From contig NZ_RCHI01000004.1 of NCBI RefSeq assembly GCF_003664585.1, forward strand, positions 62,001-126,000: a stretch of 64,000 nt of DNA, written 5' to 3'. Position 1 is the stretch's first letter. Every line of letters begins with the position of its first letter. Origin of the DNA: Paenirhodobacter hankyongi. GTDB lineage: Bacteria > Pseudomonadota > Alphaproteobacteria > Rhodobacterales > Rhodobacteraceae. The notes beneath the pieces were generated by a model that searched no databases, was not told the DNA's origin, and saw only the letters and a list, made by a program, of their open reading frames with translations. Position numbers and translations under genes: made by a program. Positions 25,901 to 35,029 of this stretch are shown one piece after another.

Positions 25901-26683
25901 ATGGCTCGGCTCACCACGGAAATTCTGGGCGGGATCGCCTATGTCACGCTCGCGCGGCCCGAGAAGATGAACGCCGTCGATTTCGAGATGATCGATGCGG
26001 TGATCGAGGCGGGCGAGGCGCTCTCGACGCAGCCTGGGCTGCGCGCGGTGGTGCTGGCGGGCGAGGGGCGGGCCTTCTGTGCCGGGCTCGACGTCGCGAA
26101 TTTCGCCCGCCTCGCGCAGGGCGGGGCGGAGGAGCTGATCCTGCCGCGCAGCCATGGCGCGGCGAACCGGTTCCAGCAATTCTCGCTGGTGTGGCGGACG
26201 CTGCCGGTGCCGGTGATCGCGGCGCTGCATGGCGTGGCCTTCGGCGCGGGCTTCCAGCTTGCGCTTGGCGCCGACATCCGGGTGGCAGCGCCCGGCACGC
26301 GGCTGTCGATCATGGAAATGAAATGGGGCCTTGTCCCCGACATGGGCGGCATGGTGACCTTGCCCGAGCTGACCCGCGCCGATGTGGTGCGGCGCCTGAC
26401 CTATACCGCCGAGGAGATCGGGGCCGAGCAGGCGCGCGACTGGGGCCTGGTCACCGAGATCGCCGAGGATCCCTTCGCCCGCGCCACCGAACTGGCCGAG
26501 ACGATCGCGACGCGCAGCCCCTCGGCGATCCGGGCGGCGAAGCGGCTGATCGCCACCGCCTGGGCGGCGCCTGCCGAAACCGTGCTGATGGCCGAAAGCC
26601 GCGAGCAGGTGGAGCTGATCGGCAAGCCCGACCAGCGCGAGGTGATCGCCGCCAACCTGCAACACCGCGCGCCGGTTTTCTGA
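25901..26683 (+). CDS. Enoyl-CoA hydratase/isomerase (crotonase) family
   Basis: 260 residues. Crotonase oxyanion-hole segments are AFCAGLDVANF (near 65) and HGVAFGAGFQLALGADIRVA (near 108-127). The usual Glu of hydratases near the second loop is not obvious: MEMKWGLVPDMGG places Glu and Asp differently, so isomerase or another crotonase reaction is possible. GGAGG five bases upstream fixes the ATG. It ends in a strong bidirectional terminator. Confidence 0.88.
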   Translation: MARLTTEILGGIAYVTLARPEKMNAVDFEMIDAVIEAGEALSTQPGLRAVVLAGEGRAFCAGLDVANFARLAQGGAEELILPRSHGAANRFQQFSLVWRTLPVPVIAALHGVAFGAGFQLALGADIRVAAPGTRLSIMEMKWGLVPDMGGMVTLPELTRADVVRRLTYTAEEIGAEQARDWGLVTEIAEDPFARATELAETIATRSPSAIRAAKRLIATAWAAPAETVLMAESREQVELIGKPDQREVIAANLQHRAPVF

Positions 26684-26704
26684 ACCGCCGGTTTTCTTGG
26701 CACA

Positions 26705-26759
26705 AAGACTCCCGCCGGAGGCGCCTGCGTTGCGGACGGCGCCTCCGGCGGGAGCCTTT
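26705..26759. terminator. Strong bidirectional terminator
   Basis: Perfect 17-base-pair stem with arms 26709-26725 and 26738-26754 and a 12-base loop. It is extended by AAAG and CTTT on the two sides, giving a T-tail in both directions. It lies between the convergent crotonase and DUF1992 genes. Confidence 0.85.
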
Positions 26760-26784
26760 GAACACGGAAAAACCGGACGAGAGC

Positions 26785-27120
26785 TCAGCCCTTCAGGAAC
26801 TTGCGCCGCGATTCCTCGGCGATCGCCTGTTTCATCATCAGCTCGGACAGGCGCGCCATCAGGGCGCGGCGCGCCGTCTCGTCGGTCTCTGCGACCAGCT
26901 CGGCGCGAACCGCCTCGACCTGCTTCTTCAGCACGATCTCTTCGGGCAACACACCCGCCGCCGCCATCATCCGGAAGCCGACCGCTTCGCCGGCATCGAG
27001 AAAGGCCTCTCCGCTGCGGTCGGGGAGGGGCTTGCCCTCCCCTGCAAGGCCCGAGAGCTTGCCCTCGGCCCGCGCCTTGAGCATCCGCCGTTCGGCGAGT
27101 TTCTCGAGCCAGCCCGCCAT
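26785..27120 (-). CDS. DUF1992 (DnaJ-C28-like) protein
   Basis: 111 residues. The DUF1992 pattern is clear: LAERRMLKARAEGKLSGLAG, then GKPLPDRS, and ending EESRRKFLKG. The family is related to the conserved region of DNAJC28 without the J domain; its role is unknown. The start is three bases after the valS stop, so the two are almost certainly one transcript. Confidence 0.85.
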   Translation of the reverse strand: MAGWLEKLAERRMLKARAEGKLSGLAGEGKPLPDRSGEAFLDAGEAVGFRMMAAAGVLPEEIVLKKQVEAVRAELVAETDETARRALMARLSELMMKQAIAEESRRKFLKG

Positions 27121-27123
27121 GGC

Positions 27124-30100
27124 TCAGCCGAGCTCGGCGAGGCGCTTCACCGCAGCGGCGACCTTGGCGGCCTCTTCCTCGCGGGCGGCGAGGTTCTCGC
27201 GGGCCTCGTCGATCACCTCCTCGGCGGCGTTCTCGATGAACTTCGGGTTCGAGAGCCGGCCGCGCAGGCCCGCCGCCTCCTTCTCGAGCTTGCCGAGGGT
27301 CTTCTCGAGCCGGGCCTTCTCGGCCTTGACGTCGATCACCCCCTCGAGCGGCAGGCCGAAGAGCGCGCCCGCGACCGGGATCGAGATCGCGCCCTTCGGG
27401 ATCGCGGTCTCGGTCAGGCTGTCGAGGCGGGCCAGCTTGAACACCAGCGCCTCGTTGCGGGCAAGCGCGGTGCGCGCGGCCTCGTCGGCCTCGGCCAGCA
27501 CCATCGGCAGCTTCAGCCCCACCGGCACGCCCATCTGCGCGCGGCTCGACCGGATCGTCTCGATCAGGTCGATGACCCAGTTCATCTCGCGGTCGGCCTC
27601 GGCATCGATCAGCTCGGCGCCATAGATGGGCCAGTCGCCATGCACCAGCATCTTGGCGCGGCCTTCGGCGGGGGCCGTCAGCGCCCAGAGCTCTTCGGTG
27701 ATGAAGGGCATGATCGGGTGCAGCAGGGTGTAGCACTGATCGAGCACCCACCGCATCGTGGCGCGGGTCTCGGCGGCCTCCTCGGTGTCGAAGAGGGGCT
27801 TCGCGAATTCCACGTACCAGTCGCAGACCTTGCCCCAGACGAAGGCGTAAAGCGCCTGCGCCGCGTCGTTGAAGCGGTAGGCGGCAAAGGCCGCATCGAC
27901 CGTCTCGCGCACCTTCGCGGTCTCGCCGATGATCCAGCGGTTCACCGTGTGCTTGGGCTGCGGCACGCCGGCGGCGGCCGGGCCCTCGAACACGCCGTTC
28001 ATCTCGGCGAAGCGGGTGGCGTTCCAGATCTTGGTGCCGAAGTTGCGATAGCCCGCGATGCGGTCCTTCGACAGTTTCAGCACGCCGCCAATCGCCGCCA
28101 TCGAGGTATTGGTGAAGCGCAGCGCGTCGGCGCCGAACTCGTCGATGATCTCGAGCGGGTCGATGACGTTGCCCGCCGTCTTCGACATCTTCTTGCCCTT
28201 CTCGTCGCGCACGAGCTGGTGCAGGTAGACAGTGTGGAAAGGCACCTGGTCGACGACGGCAAGCTGCATCATCATCATCCGGGCGACCCAGAAGAACAGG
28301 ATGTCGAAGCCGGTCACCAGCACATCGGTCGGGAAATAGCGCGAGGTCGTCTCGTCCCAGTTCGGCCAGCCGAGCGTGCCAATGGGCCACAGGCCCGAGC
28401 TGAACCAGGTGTCGAGCACGTCCGCGTCGCGCCAGACCGGATAGACCAGAACGGTCGGATCCTGGCTGATGTTATACTCGGCGAGGCTTGCCGCCAGCGT
28501 GTCGATCGCCGCCTGCTTGTCGGCCACCTCGACGATGCGCGCATGGCTGAGCGGGATCGGCAGATCGGCGATCTCGTCCTTGAAGGCCGCCGTCACCGCC
28601 TCGAAGGCCGGGGCGCAATGATAGACGTCATTGCGGTGCAGCATGCCGCCCTCGTTCAGGAGCCGGCCGAGTTCCACCTCGTCGAGCGCACCGTCGCCCT
28701 CGTCGTCGCGGAAGCCCGGCGCGCCGAGGTCGAGCCCATACCACACCGGGATCTGGTGCCCCCACCAGAGCTGGCGCGAGATGCACCAGGGCTCGATGTT
28801 TTCCAGCCAGTGATAATAGGTCTTCTCGCCCGCCTCGGGCATGATCACGGTGTCGCCGTTGCGCACCGCGTCGAGCGCCTTGCCGACGATCTTCTCGGCA
28901 TCGACGAACCACTGGTCGGTCAGCATCGGCTCGATCACCACCTTCGAGCGGTCGCCGAAGGGCTGCATGATCGGCTTCGCCTCGACCAGCGGGATCACGT
29001 TCGGCTCGCCCTCTTCGCCGGCCTTCGGGTTCGCGACCATCACGGCGAGCCCCTCGGCCGTGACCTGGGCAATCACGGCCTCGCGCGCGGCATAGCGGTC
29101 AAGCCCGCGCAGCTCCTCGGGCACGAGGTTGAGCGCGTCGACCTCGGCTTCGGTGAAGGACGCGCCCTTCGAGATCTCCATCGCGCGCTTCGCGGCCTCG
29201 GCATAGGACAGCCCGTCGGTGCGCATCTGCGCGCGGGTGTTCATCAGCCGGTAGAGCGGCAGGCCCGCCCGTTTCGCCACCTGATAGTCGTTGAAGTCAT
29301 GCGCGCCGGTGATCTTCACCGCGCCCGAGCCGAAGGTCGGATCGGGGTAGGGGTCGGCGATGATCGGGATCTGCCGGCGGTGTTCCTTCGGGCCCACCGG
29401 GATCTCGCACAGCTTGCCGATCAGCGCGGCATAGCGTTCGTCATTGCCGTTCACCGCGACCGCGCCGTCGCCCAGCATGGTCTCGGGGCGGGTGGTGGCG
29501 ATCGAGATATAGTCGCGCTCTTCCTCGAAGGTGATGGTGCCGTCCTCGTCCTTCTCGCGATAGGTGTAGGTCACCCCGCCCGCGAGCGGATACTTGAAGT
29601 GCCACATGTGGCCCGCGACCTCGATGTTCTCGACCTCGAGGTCGGAGATCGCGGTCTCGAAATGGGGATCCCAGTTCACCAGCCGCTTGCCGCGATAGAT
29701 CAGGCCCTTTTCGTACATCTCGACGAAGACCTTGATCACCGCGTCATGGAAGTTGCCTTCCTCGCCCGCCGGTGCGCCGGGCGCGCCCGACATGGTGAAG
29801 GCATTGCGCGACCAGTCGCAGGACGAGCCGAGGCGCTTGAGCTGATTGATGATGGTCGAGCCGTACTTGCCCTTCCACTCCCAGACCTTCTTCAGGAACT
29901 CCTCGCGGCCCAGCTCGGTGCGCGACGGTTGCTGCGTCTTTGCCAGTTCCTTCTCCACCATCATCTGGGTGGCGATGCCGGCATGGTCCTGACCGGGCTG
30001 CCACAGCGTGTCGAAGCCGCGCATCCGGTGCCAGCGCACCAGGATGTCCTGCACCGTGTTGTTGAAGGCATGGCCGACGTGCAGCGCGCCGGTGACGTTC

Positions 30101-30234
30101 GGCGGCGGGATCATGATGCAGAAGGTTTCCGGGCGCGAAGCATTGGCCCCCGCCTTGAAGGCGCCGGCCTCTTCCCATTTCGCATAGATCCGAGGCTCGG
30201 CCTCGCGCGCGTCGAAGGTCTTTTCCATCGTCAT
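27124..30234 (-). CDS. valS: Valyl-tRNA synthetase
   Basis: 1036 residues, a full class Ia enzyme. The HIGH-type motif is [16 protein letters not shown] (43-58) and KMSKS appears as [13 protein letters not shown]. An editing domain (CP1), an anticodon-binding domain and a C-terminal coiled coil ([20 protein letters not shown]) follow. AAAGGA nine bases upstream supports the ATG at 30234; the longer frame has no such site. In Caulobacter I recall valS beside popZ; here about 8 kb separates them. DUF1992 is downstream in the same operon. Confidence 0.97.
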   Translation of the reverse strand: MTMEKTFDAREAEPRIYAKWEEAGAFKAGANASRPETFCIMIPPPNVTGALHVGHAFNNTVQDILVRWHRMRGFDTLWQPGQDHAGIATQMMVEKELAKTQQPSRTELGREEFLKKVWEWKGKYGSTIINQLKRLGSSCDWSRNAFTMSGAPGAPAGEEGNFHDAVIKVFVEMYEKGLIYRGKRLVNWDPHFETAISDLEVENIEVAGHMWHFKYPLAGGVTYTYREKDEDGTITFEEERDYISIATTRPETMLGDGAVAVNGNDERYAALIGKLCEIPVGPKEHRRQIPIIADPYPDPTFGSGAVKITGAHDFNDYQVAKRAGLPLYRLMNTRAQMRTDGLSYAEAAKRAMEISKGASFTEAEVDALNLVPEELRGLDRYAAREAVIAQVTAEGLAVMVANPKAGEEGEPNVIPLVEAKPIMQPFGDRSKVVIEPMLTDQWFVDAEKIVGKALDAVRNGDTVIMPEAGEKTYYHWLENIEPWCISRQLWWGHQIPVWYGLDLGAPGFRDDEGDGALDEVELGRLLNEGGMLHRNDVYHCAPAFEAVTAAFKDEIADLPIPLSHARIVEVADKQAAIDTLAASLAEYNISQDPTVLVYPVWRDADVLDTWFSSGLWPIGTLGWPNWDETTSRYFPTDVLVTGFDILFFWVARMMMMQLAVVDQVPFHTVYLHQLVRDEKGKKMSKTAGNVIDPLEIIDEFGADALRFTNTSMAAIGGVLKLSKDRIAGYRNFGTKIWNATRFAEMNGVFEGPAAAGVPQPKHTVNRWIIGETAKVRETVDAAFAAYRFNDAAQALYAFVWGKVCDWYVEFAKPLFDTEEAAETRATMRWVLDQCYTLLHPIMPFITEELWALTAPAEGRAKMLVHGDWPIYGAELIDAEADREMNWVIDLIETIRSSRAQMGVPVGLKLPMVLAEADEAARTALARNEALVFKLARLDSLTETAIPKGAISIPVAGALFGLPLEGVIDVKAEKARLEKTLGKLEKEAAGLRGRLSNPKFIENAAEEVIDEARENLAAREEEAAKVAAAVKRLAELG

Positions 30235-30310
30235 CGGTCTTGTCCTTTCAGGGCTTGACGGCTGTTTAGCGCGCACACCCCGCAAGGAAAAGCCTTTCCG
30301 CGCGCCGCAA

Positions 30311-30420
30311 GGGGGGCGCTGCCCCCCTCACCCCCCGAGGTATTTATGGCAAGATGAAGGGATGAGGGCGCTTTTCATCTTGCCCGAAATACCTCGGGGG
30401 TCCGGGGGCGGCGCCCCCGG
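30311..30420. repeat. Composite REP-like element: two inverted units
   Basis: Two copies of a ~50-base unit face each other around a short spacer. Each unit is a G/C hairpin (GGGGGGC-GCT-GCCCCCC at 30312-30328; CCGGGGGC-GGC-GCCCCCGG at 30402-30420). The hairpin is followed by CCCCCGAGGTATTT and GCAAGATGAA. The inner arms (30332-30360 and 30371-30400) match with only a few mismatches. A third unit is at 45895. It fits a bacterial interspersed palindromic element between valS and the Lrp gene. Confidence 0.8.
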
Positions 30421-30429
30421 CTGTACCGC

Positions 30430-30861
30430 CTAGACCGCGCGGTCGAGTTTGGTCGACAGGTGGATCAGGCTTTCCGAGCTTTTCACCCCCTGCATCTCGC
30501 CGATCTGGTCGAGCACCGCGTCAAGCTGCGCGGTCGAGTTCGCCGCCACCTGCAGCAGCAGGTCGACCCGGCCCGAGGTGGTCGAGATCCGCTCGACCTC
30601 GGGGATCGCCTTCAGACGGGTCAGGATCGCGGCCTGCGCGCGCGGCTCGATGGTCAGCAGCACGGTGGTGCGCAGCCGCCCGGCCCGCGCCGCCTCGCCC
30701 AGCTTGACGGTATAGCCCGCGATGATGCCCGTCGTTTCCAGCCGCTCGAGCCGCGCCTGGATCGTCGAGCGCGCCACCTTCAGCCGTCGCGCCAGTGTCG
30801 CCACCGACATCCGGGCATCGCCCGAGAGCAGGCCGAGGATCGCCGTATCAAGTTCATCCAT
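30430..30861 (-). CDS. Lrp/AsnC-family transcriptional regulator
   Basis: 143 residues from MDELDTAILGLL. The N-terminal winged helix-turn-helix contains MSVATLARRLKVARSTIQAR; the C-terminal RAM domain has TTSGRVDLLLQVAA. The 30 extra codons before this ATG have no ribosome-binding site and cross an operator-like palindrome. The divergent gene encodes an ornithine-decarboxylase-like enzyme, so the regulator probably senses an amino acid and controls both genes. Confidence 0.9.
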   Translation of the reverse strand: MDELDTAILGLLSGDARMSVATLARRLKVARSTIQARLERLETTGIIAGYTVKLGEAARAGRLRTTVLLTIEPRAQAAILTRLKAIPEVERISTTSGRVDLLLQVAANSTAQLDAVLDQIGEMQGVKSSESLIHLSTKLDRAV

Positions 30862-30884
30862 GGAAGTGCCTGCAAATTGACCGG

Positions 30885-30910
30885 ATATCTCGTCATTATA
30901 ACGATGATAT
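30885..30910. promoter_or_regulatory. Operator-like dyad over the Lrp gene -10 box
   Basis: An imperfect palindrome: ATATC then TCGT on the left, ACGA then GATAT on the right, around an AT-rich centre. A perfect TATAAT lies on the minus strand inside it (30900-30895), giving a start about 27 bases before the regulator ATG. This suits autoregulation by the Lrp-type protein. The -35 is poor. Confidence 0.5.
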
Positions 30911-31087
30911 GCTGCACATCTACTCTTTTGATCGGTGAAAACGTGCCCCATTTAGCGCAAACTGAATAGACAGGAAAAGGGCGCCTCATACGCACCTGGC
31001 CTGGTTGGTTGAAACGCTGTAAGCGTCTCCCGACCCGTGAAGCCGGGGCAAGAGGTGGCTGCAATTCTGTTGGCGAGGGAGAAGCCG

Positions 31088-32233
31088 ATGGGACTGTCGA
31101 AGACTATCTGGGCGAATCCGTCCGAAATCATCCGTCACAAGCAACCTGAGCACCCGGTGCTGGTGTTCTCGCCCGCCGCGTTGCAGGCGAGCGCGCGGCG
31201 CTTCATCCGCGGCTTTCCGGGTATCGTGACCTATGCCGTCAAGTCGAACCCCGACGAGATGGTGATCCAGAACCTCGTGGCCGCCGGCGTGCGCGGTTTC
31301 GACGTCGCCTCGCCGTTCGAGATCGACCTTGTCCGTCGTCTCGCCCCGGGGGCGGCGCTGCATTACCACAACCCGGTGCGCGCGCGGGCCGAGATCGCCC
31401 ATGCGGTGAAGGCCGGGGTGAAGACCTGGTCGGTCGATTCCGTTTCCGAGCTCGAGAAGCTGATCGAGATGGCGCCGGCCGAGGGCGCCGAGATCTCGGT
31501 GCGCTTCAAGCTGCCGGTCGCGGGCGCGGCCTACAACTTCGGCGCCAAGTTCGGCGCGACGGCCGAGCTGGCGGCCGAGTTGCTGAAACGGGCGGCCGCG
31601 GCGGGGTTCCTCCCCTCGCTCACCTTCCATCCGGGCACGCAATGCACCGACCCGATGGCCTGGGACGCCTATATCCGCACCGCGGCCGGGATCTGTGCCG
31701 CGGCCGGGGTGAAGGCGGCGCGGCTCAATGTCGGCGGCGGTTTCCCGAGCCATCGACTGGACGGGCCGGCGCCGGAACTCGAGGCGATCTTCGCGCTCAT
31801 CGACCGCGTCGCGACCGAGGCCTTCGGTGCCGATCGTCCGGCGCTGGTGTGCGAGCCGGGCCGCGGGCTGGTGGGCGATGCCTTCACCCATATCACCCGG
31901 GTGAAGGCGCTGCGCGACGGCACGCATGTGTTCCTGAACGACGGGATCTATGGCGGGCTGGCCGAGCTGCCGCTGATCGGCAACATCGACCGCATCGAGG
32001 TGATCGCCCCCGGGGGCACGCGCCGCAGTGCCGCGCCGGTCGGCCGCACCGTCTTCGGCCCGACCTGCGACTCGGTCGACCGGTTGCCGGGGGAACTGCC
32101 GCTGCCGGGCGATCTGGACGAGGGCGATTTCATCCTCTTCCACGGCATGGGCGCCTATTCCTCGGCCACCAACACCCGATTCAACGGCTTCGGGGCGATG
32201 GAAATCGTCACCGCGCTGTCGCTGAAGGGCTGA
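31088..32233 (+). CDS. Ornithine/lysine decarboxylase-like PLP enzyme (fold type III)
   Basis: 381 residues. PLP lysine K52 is in TYAVKSNPD, with FHPGTQC, the phosphate-binding NVGGGFPS and CEPGRGLVG, and the dimer-interface Cys in GPTCDSVD. This is the eukaryotic-type ODC/DapDC fold. Length and motifs favour ornithine or lysine decarboxylation to putrescine or cadaverine rather than diaminopimelate. GGAG lies six bases before the ATG; an upstream in-frame start (31037) lacks one. The Lrp-type gene is divergent. Confidence 0.9.
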   Translation: MGLSKTIWANPSEIIRHKQPEHPVLVFSPAALQASARRFIRGFPGIVTYAVKSNPDEMVIQNLVAAGVRGFDVASPFEIDLVRRLAPGAALHYHNPVRARAEIAHAVKAGVKTWSVDSVSELEKLIEMAPAEGAEISVRFKLPVAGAAYNFGAKFGATAELAAELLKRAAAAGFLPSLTFHPGTQCTDPMAWDAYIRTAAGICAAAGVKAARLNVGGGFPSHRLDGPAPELEAIFALIDRVATEAFGADRPALVCEPGRGLVGDAFTHITRVKALRDGTHVFLNDGIYGGLAELPLIGNIDRIEVIAPGGTRRSAAPVGRTVFGPTCDSVDRLPGELPLPGDLDEGDFILFHGMGAYSSATNTRFNGFGAMEIVTALSLKG

Positions 32234-32384
32234 GACCGCGGCCTGACCCCGCGTCGCGCCCCGCAGCGCACGAGATCGTCAATGACCATTTACCGACCTT
32301 GCCCTATCCTCGGGGCAAGGTCTTTTCATGCGAGGGGGAGATGGGCGCGGATTTCACCGCCCGCATCCCGGGAGGCTCCGGGTG

Positions 32385-33581
32385 ATGCGCGGGTTGATCG
32401 AGCGGCTGGTCGCCTTTGCGCGCCACCACCTGCACCGGCGACAGCCCGAGGCGGCGCCGCCCGCACCGCGCACGCGCGGGCCGGTCGATCACGTGCTGCT
32501 GCTCGACGGCACGCTCGGCGCGCTCGACCCGGCGCGGATCACCTCGATCGGGCTGATCTGGCGGTTCCTGCGCCGGCGGGTGCCGCGCGCCTCGATCTAT
32601 TACGGCAAGGGGTTGCAGTTCCGCGAATGGCGCGACCTGACCGATGTCTGGTTCGGCTGGGGGGTGAATGCGCAGATCCGCCGCGCCTATGGCTGGCTGG
32701 CGATGCGCTATCGGCCGGGCGACCGGATCTTCGTCATCGGCTATTCCCGCGGCGCCTTTGCCGCGCGCTCGCTGGCGGGGATGATCGAGCGGGTCGGCCT
32801 CTTGCGCCCCGAGGAGGCGACCGAGCGCAACGTCACGCTCGCCTGGCGCCATTACGAGGGGGTGCTGTCGCCCGAGGCCTTCCGTCACGCCCATTGCCAT
32901 GCCGAGACGGCGATCGAGATGGTCGGCGCCTTCGACACGGTGCGCGCGCTGGGCGTGCAGTTTCCGCTGCTGTGGATGCTGAGCGAGCCGCGCTATCGCT
33001 TTCACGACCACCGGCTCGGCCCCTCGGTGCGGCACGGCTTTCATGCGCTTGCGCTGCACGAGACCCGCTCGGTGCTGGAGCCGCTGCTGTGGGCGAGCGA
33101 GAACACCGGCGCGGCACGGATCGAGCAGGTCTGGTTTCGCGGCTGCCATGGCGACATCGGCGGGCAGCTGGGCGTTTTCGAGGCGTCGCGGCCGCTGGCC
33201 AACATCCCGCTGGTGTGGATGCTCCACCGCGCCGCCGAGCTGGGTCTTGCCCTGCCCGAGGGCTGGGAAGACGCGTTTCCGACCGACCCGCTTGCCCCCT
33301 CGGTCGGCAGCTGGAGCAGCTGGGGCAAGCTGTTCTGGCTGCGCGCACCGCGGGTGATCGGTCGCGACCCGTCCGAGAGCGTGCATGACACCGCCTTCAT
33401 CGCCGGGCGGGAATGGTGGCTGACGATCCGGCCGTGGCTGGCCGAGAAGGGCGCCCGCATCCGCCGGCTCGGGAAGAGGCGCTCAGTGCGCCTCGCCCAT
33501 GACGAAGCAGGTGGCGGTGCCGACGGCATAGAGCCGGTCGTCGTGCACGCCGCGGATCTCGCCCCGCGCGACCCCGGTTGA
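32385..33581 (+). CDS. DUF2235 alpha/beta-hydrolase-like protein
   Basis: 398 residues. The nucleophile elbow is IGYSRGAFAARSL (118-130). LLLDGTLG (38-45) stands where the family has DGT-N, FDTVRALG near 187 holds the Asp, and WFRGCHGDIGG the His. Related proteins are phospholipase-like type VI effectors (Tle), but no T6SS gene or signal peptide is seen. GGAGG is nine bases upstream of the ATG (a GTG sits immediately before). The last ~33 residues run antisense through the thioesterase end and look like a read-through tail. Confidence 0.78.
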   Translation: MRGLIERLVAFARHHLHRRQPEAAPPAPRTRGPVDHVLLLDGTLGALDPARITSIGLIWRFLRRRVPRASIYYGKGLQFREWRDLTDVWFGWGVNAQIRRAYGWLAMRYRPGDRIFVIGYSRGAFAARSLAGMIERVGLLRPEEATERNVTLAWRHYEGVLSPEAFRHAHCHAETAIEMVGAFDTVRALGVQFPLLWMLSEPRYRFHDHRLGPSVRHGFHALALHETRSVLEPLLWASENTGAARIEQVWFRGCHGDIGGQLGVFEASRPLANIPLVWMLHRAAELGLALPEGWEDAFPTDPLAPSVGSWSSWGKLFWLRAPRVIGRDPSESVHDTAFIAGREWWLTIRPWLAEKGARIRRLGKRRSVRLAHDEAGGGADGIEPVVVHAADLAPRDPG

Positions 33582-33974
33582 GCGGCCCAGATGCTCGAGC
33601 CGGCCGATGCCCACCACCTCGGTGCCGATCGGGATCGCGCGCAGCATGTTCACCTTGTATTCAAGGGTGGTCTGGAACTGGCCGCGCGGCAGGCCGGTGA
33701 TGACGGCGCAGGTCAGGCAGGTGTCGAGAATCACCCCGTACCAGCCGCCATGGGTGCCGCCGAAGGCGTTCGAATGGCGGAACTCGGGCGTGCCGCGAAC
33801 CTCGACAAGGCCCTCCTCGACGGCGCTGATACGGTAGTTCATCGATTGCGCCAGCGTCGTCGTCGGCACCTCGCCCGCGACCATCTTGCGCATGAATTCG
33901 AGCCCCGTCATCGTGCGCAGCGCCTCGAGGGGCAGGAAATCGCCGGGGCCTTCGGCATACATCGGTTCGGTCAT
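33483..33974 (-). CDS. PaaI-type hotdog thioesterase
   Basis: 163 residues. The hotdog core has HSNAFGGTHGGWYGVILDTC, the helix and catalytic region of the PaaI/4HBT family, then QTTLEYKVNMLRAIPIGTEV. It probably hydrolyses an acyl-CoA, often an aromatic one, but no catabolic cluster is adjacent. The 3' end overlaps the convergent DUF2235 reading frame by 99 bases. Confidence 0.88.
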   Translation of the reverse strand: MTEPMYAEGPGDFLPLEALRTMTGLEFMRKMVAGEVPTTTLAQSMNYRISAVEEGLVEVRGTPEFRHSNAFGGTHGGWYGVILDTCLTCAVITGLPRGQFQTTLEYKVNMLRAIPIGTEVVGIGRLEHLGRSTGVARGEIRGVHDDRLYAVGTATCFVMGEAH

Positions 33975-34078
33975 GGTCGTCTCTCTCCCTTGTCGGGGGG
34001 CAGCCTGCCGTCTCGCATGCGCAGCGAAAAGGGGGCGCGAGGCCCCCTCTGGTCAAAGTTCCGTAACGTCACCCTGCC

Positions 34079-34936
34079 TCAGGCCGCCGCGGCCGCCGGC
34101 ACCACGCCAAGCGCCGCGCAGACCGCCTGCGTCATCTGCGGCCGGTTCAGCGTGTAGAACTGCAGGTCGCCCACGCCGCCCGCGATCAGCGCCTCGCACA
34201 GCGCGATGCACAGATCGGTGGCGTGCTCGCGCTCGCGCCCGGCGGCGATCGCCGCCTCGAAGCCCTCGGCCACATGCGCCGGGATGGCCGCGCCACAGCG
34301 GCTGGCAAAGCCCTTCGCGCCCTTCCACGACTGGATCGGCAGGATGCCCGGGATGATCTTCGCGGTGATCCCTTCCTTCACGCAGGCGTCGCGGAAGCGG
34401 AAGAAGGTGTCCGCCTCGAAGAAGAACTGGGTGATCGCCGAGCTCGCGCCGGCCTCGGTCTTGCGCTTGAGCCAGCGCACGTCGGCCAGCGCGTCGGTGG
34501 CCTCGGGGTGCGGTTCGGGATAGGCGCCGCAGCGGATGGTGAAGCGGCCGTCGGCGGCCAGCGCCTCGATCAGCTCGACCGAGCTCGCGAAGCCCTGAGG
34601 ATGCGGGGTGAAATGCGTGGCCCCCTTCGGCGGGTCGCCGCGCAGCGCCACGATCTCGGTCACGCCGGCCTCGGCATAGGCGTCGACGATCTCCAGCGTC
34701 TCGGCCTTGGTCGCGTCGACGCAAGTGAGGTGCGCCGCGACGTTCAGCCCATAGTTCTTGTGGATCGTCGCCACCGCCTCATGCGTCAGCTTGCGGGTGG
34801 TGCCGCCGGCGCCATAGGTGACCGAGACGAAGCCCGGTTTCAGCGGCGCGAGCGCCTGCACCGTCTCCCACAGGCGGAACGACGCGTCGAGCGTCTGCGG
34901 CGGGAAGAATTCGAAACTGACGGTCGGCGTGGTCAT
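34079..34936 (-). CDS. metF: 5,10-methylenetetrahydrofolate reductase
   Basis: 285 residues. FEFFPPQT (8-15), VTYGAGGTTR, AHLTCVDATK, ALRGDPPKG and ITQFFFEADTFFRF are the MetF signature segments for FAD and folate binding. It makes 5-methyl-THF for methionine synthesis. AAGGA is seven bases before the ATG. A long in-frame extension upstream is the shadow of the divergent metR. A terminator is not obvious after it. Confidence 0.95.
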   Translation of the reverse strand: MTTPTVSFEFFPPQTLDASFRLWETVQALAPLKPGFVSVTYGAGGTTRKLTHEAVATIHKNYGLNVAAHLTCVDATKAETLEIVDAYAEAGVTEIVALRGDPPKGATHFTPHPQGFASSVELIEALAADGRFTIRCGAYPEPHPEATDALADVRWLKRKTEAGASSAITQFFFEADTFFRFRDACVKEGITAKIIPGILPIQSWKGAKGFASRCGAAIPAHVAEGFEAAIAAGREREHATDLCIALCEALIAGGVGDLQFYTLNRPQMTQAVCAALGVVPAAAAA

Positions 34937-34992
34937 GGCGGCATCCTTGTTTTCCGGCGCCCTTGTGCCCGATTCCGCGATGTGAGACAAAT

Positions 34993-35025
34993 TCATAATA
35001 CTCAAGAAGGTTATGAGTCTGTCAA
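34993..35025. promoter_or_regulatory. metF promoter with putative MetR site
   Basis: On the minus strand, TTGACA (35025-35020) and TATTAT (35000-34995) form a metF promoter with a 19-base spacer. A perfect inverted repeat, TCATAA-N12-TTATGA (34993-34998 and 35011-35016), falls between the boxes and resembles a LysR-type site. Confidence 0.5.
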
Positions 35026-35029
35026 CAAG

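Noticed and set aside
26191-30258. 1355-codon plus-strand open frame opposite valS
   Set aside because: Shadow frame of a GC-rich gene; the peptide is Arg/His/Leu-rich and has no family pattern, while valS is certain.
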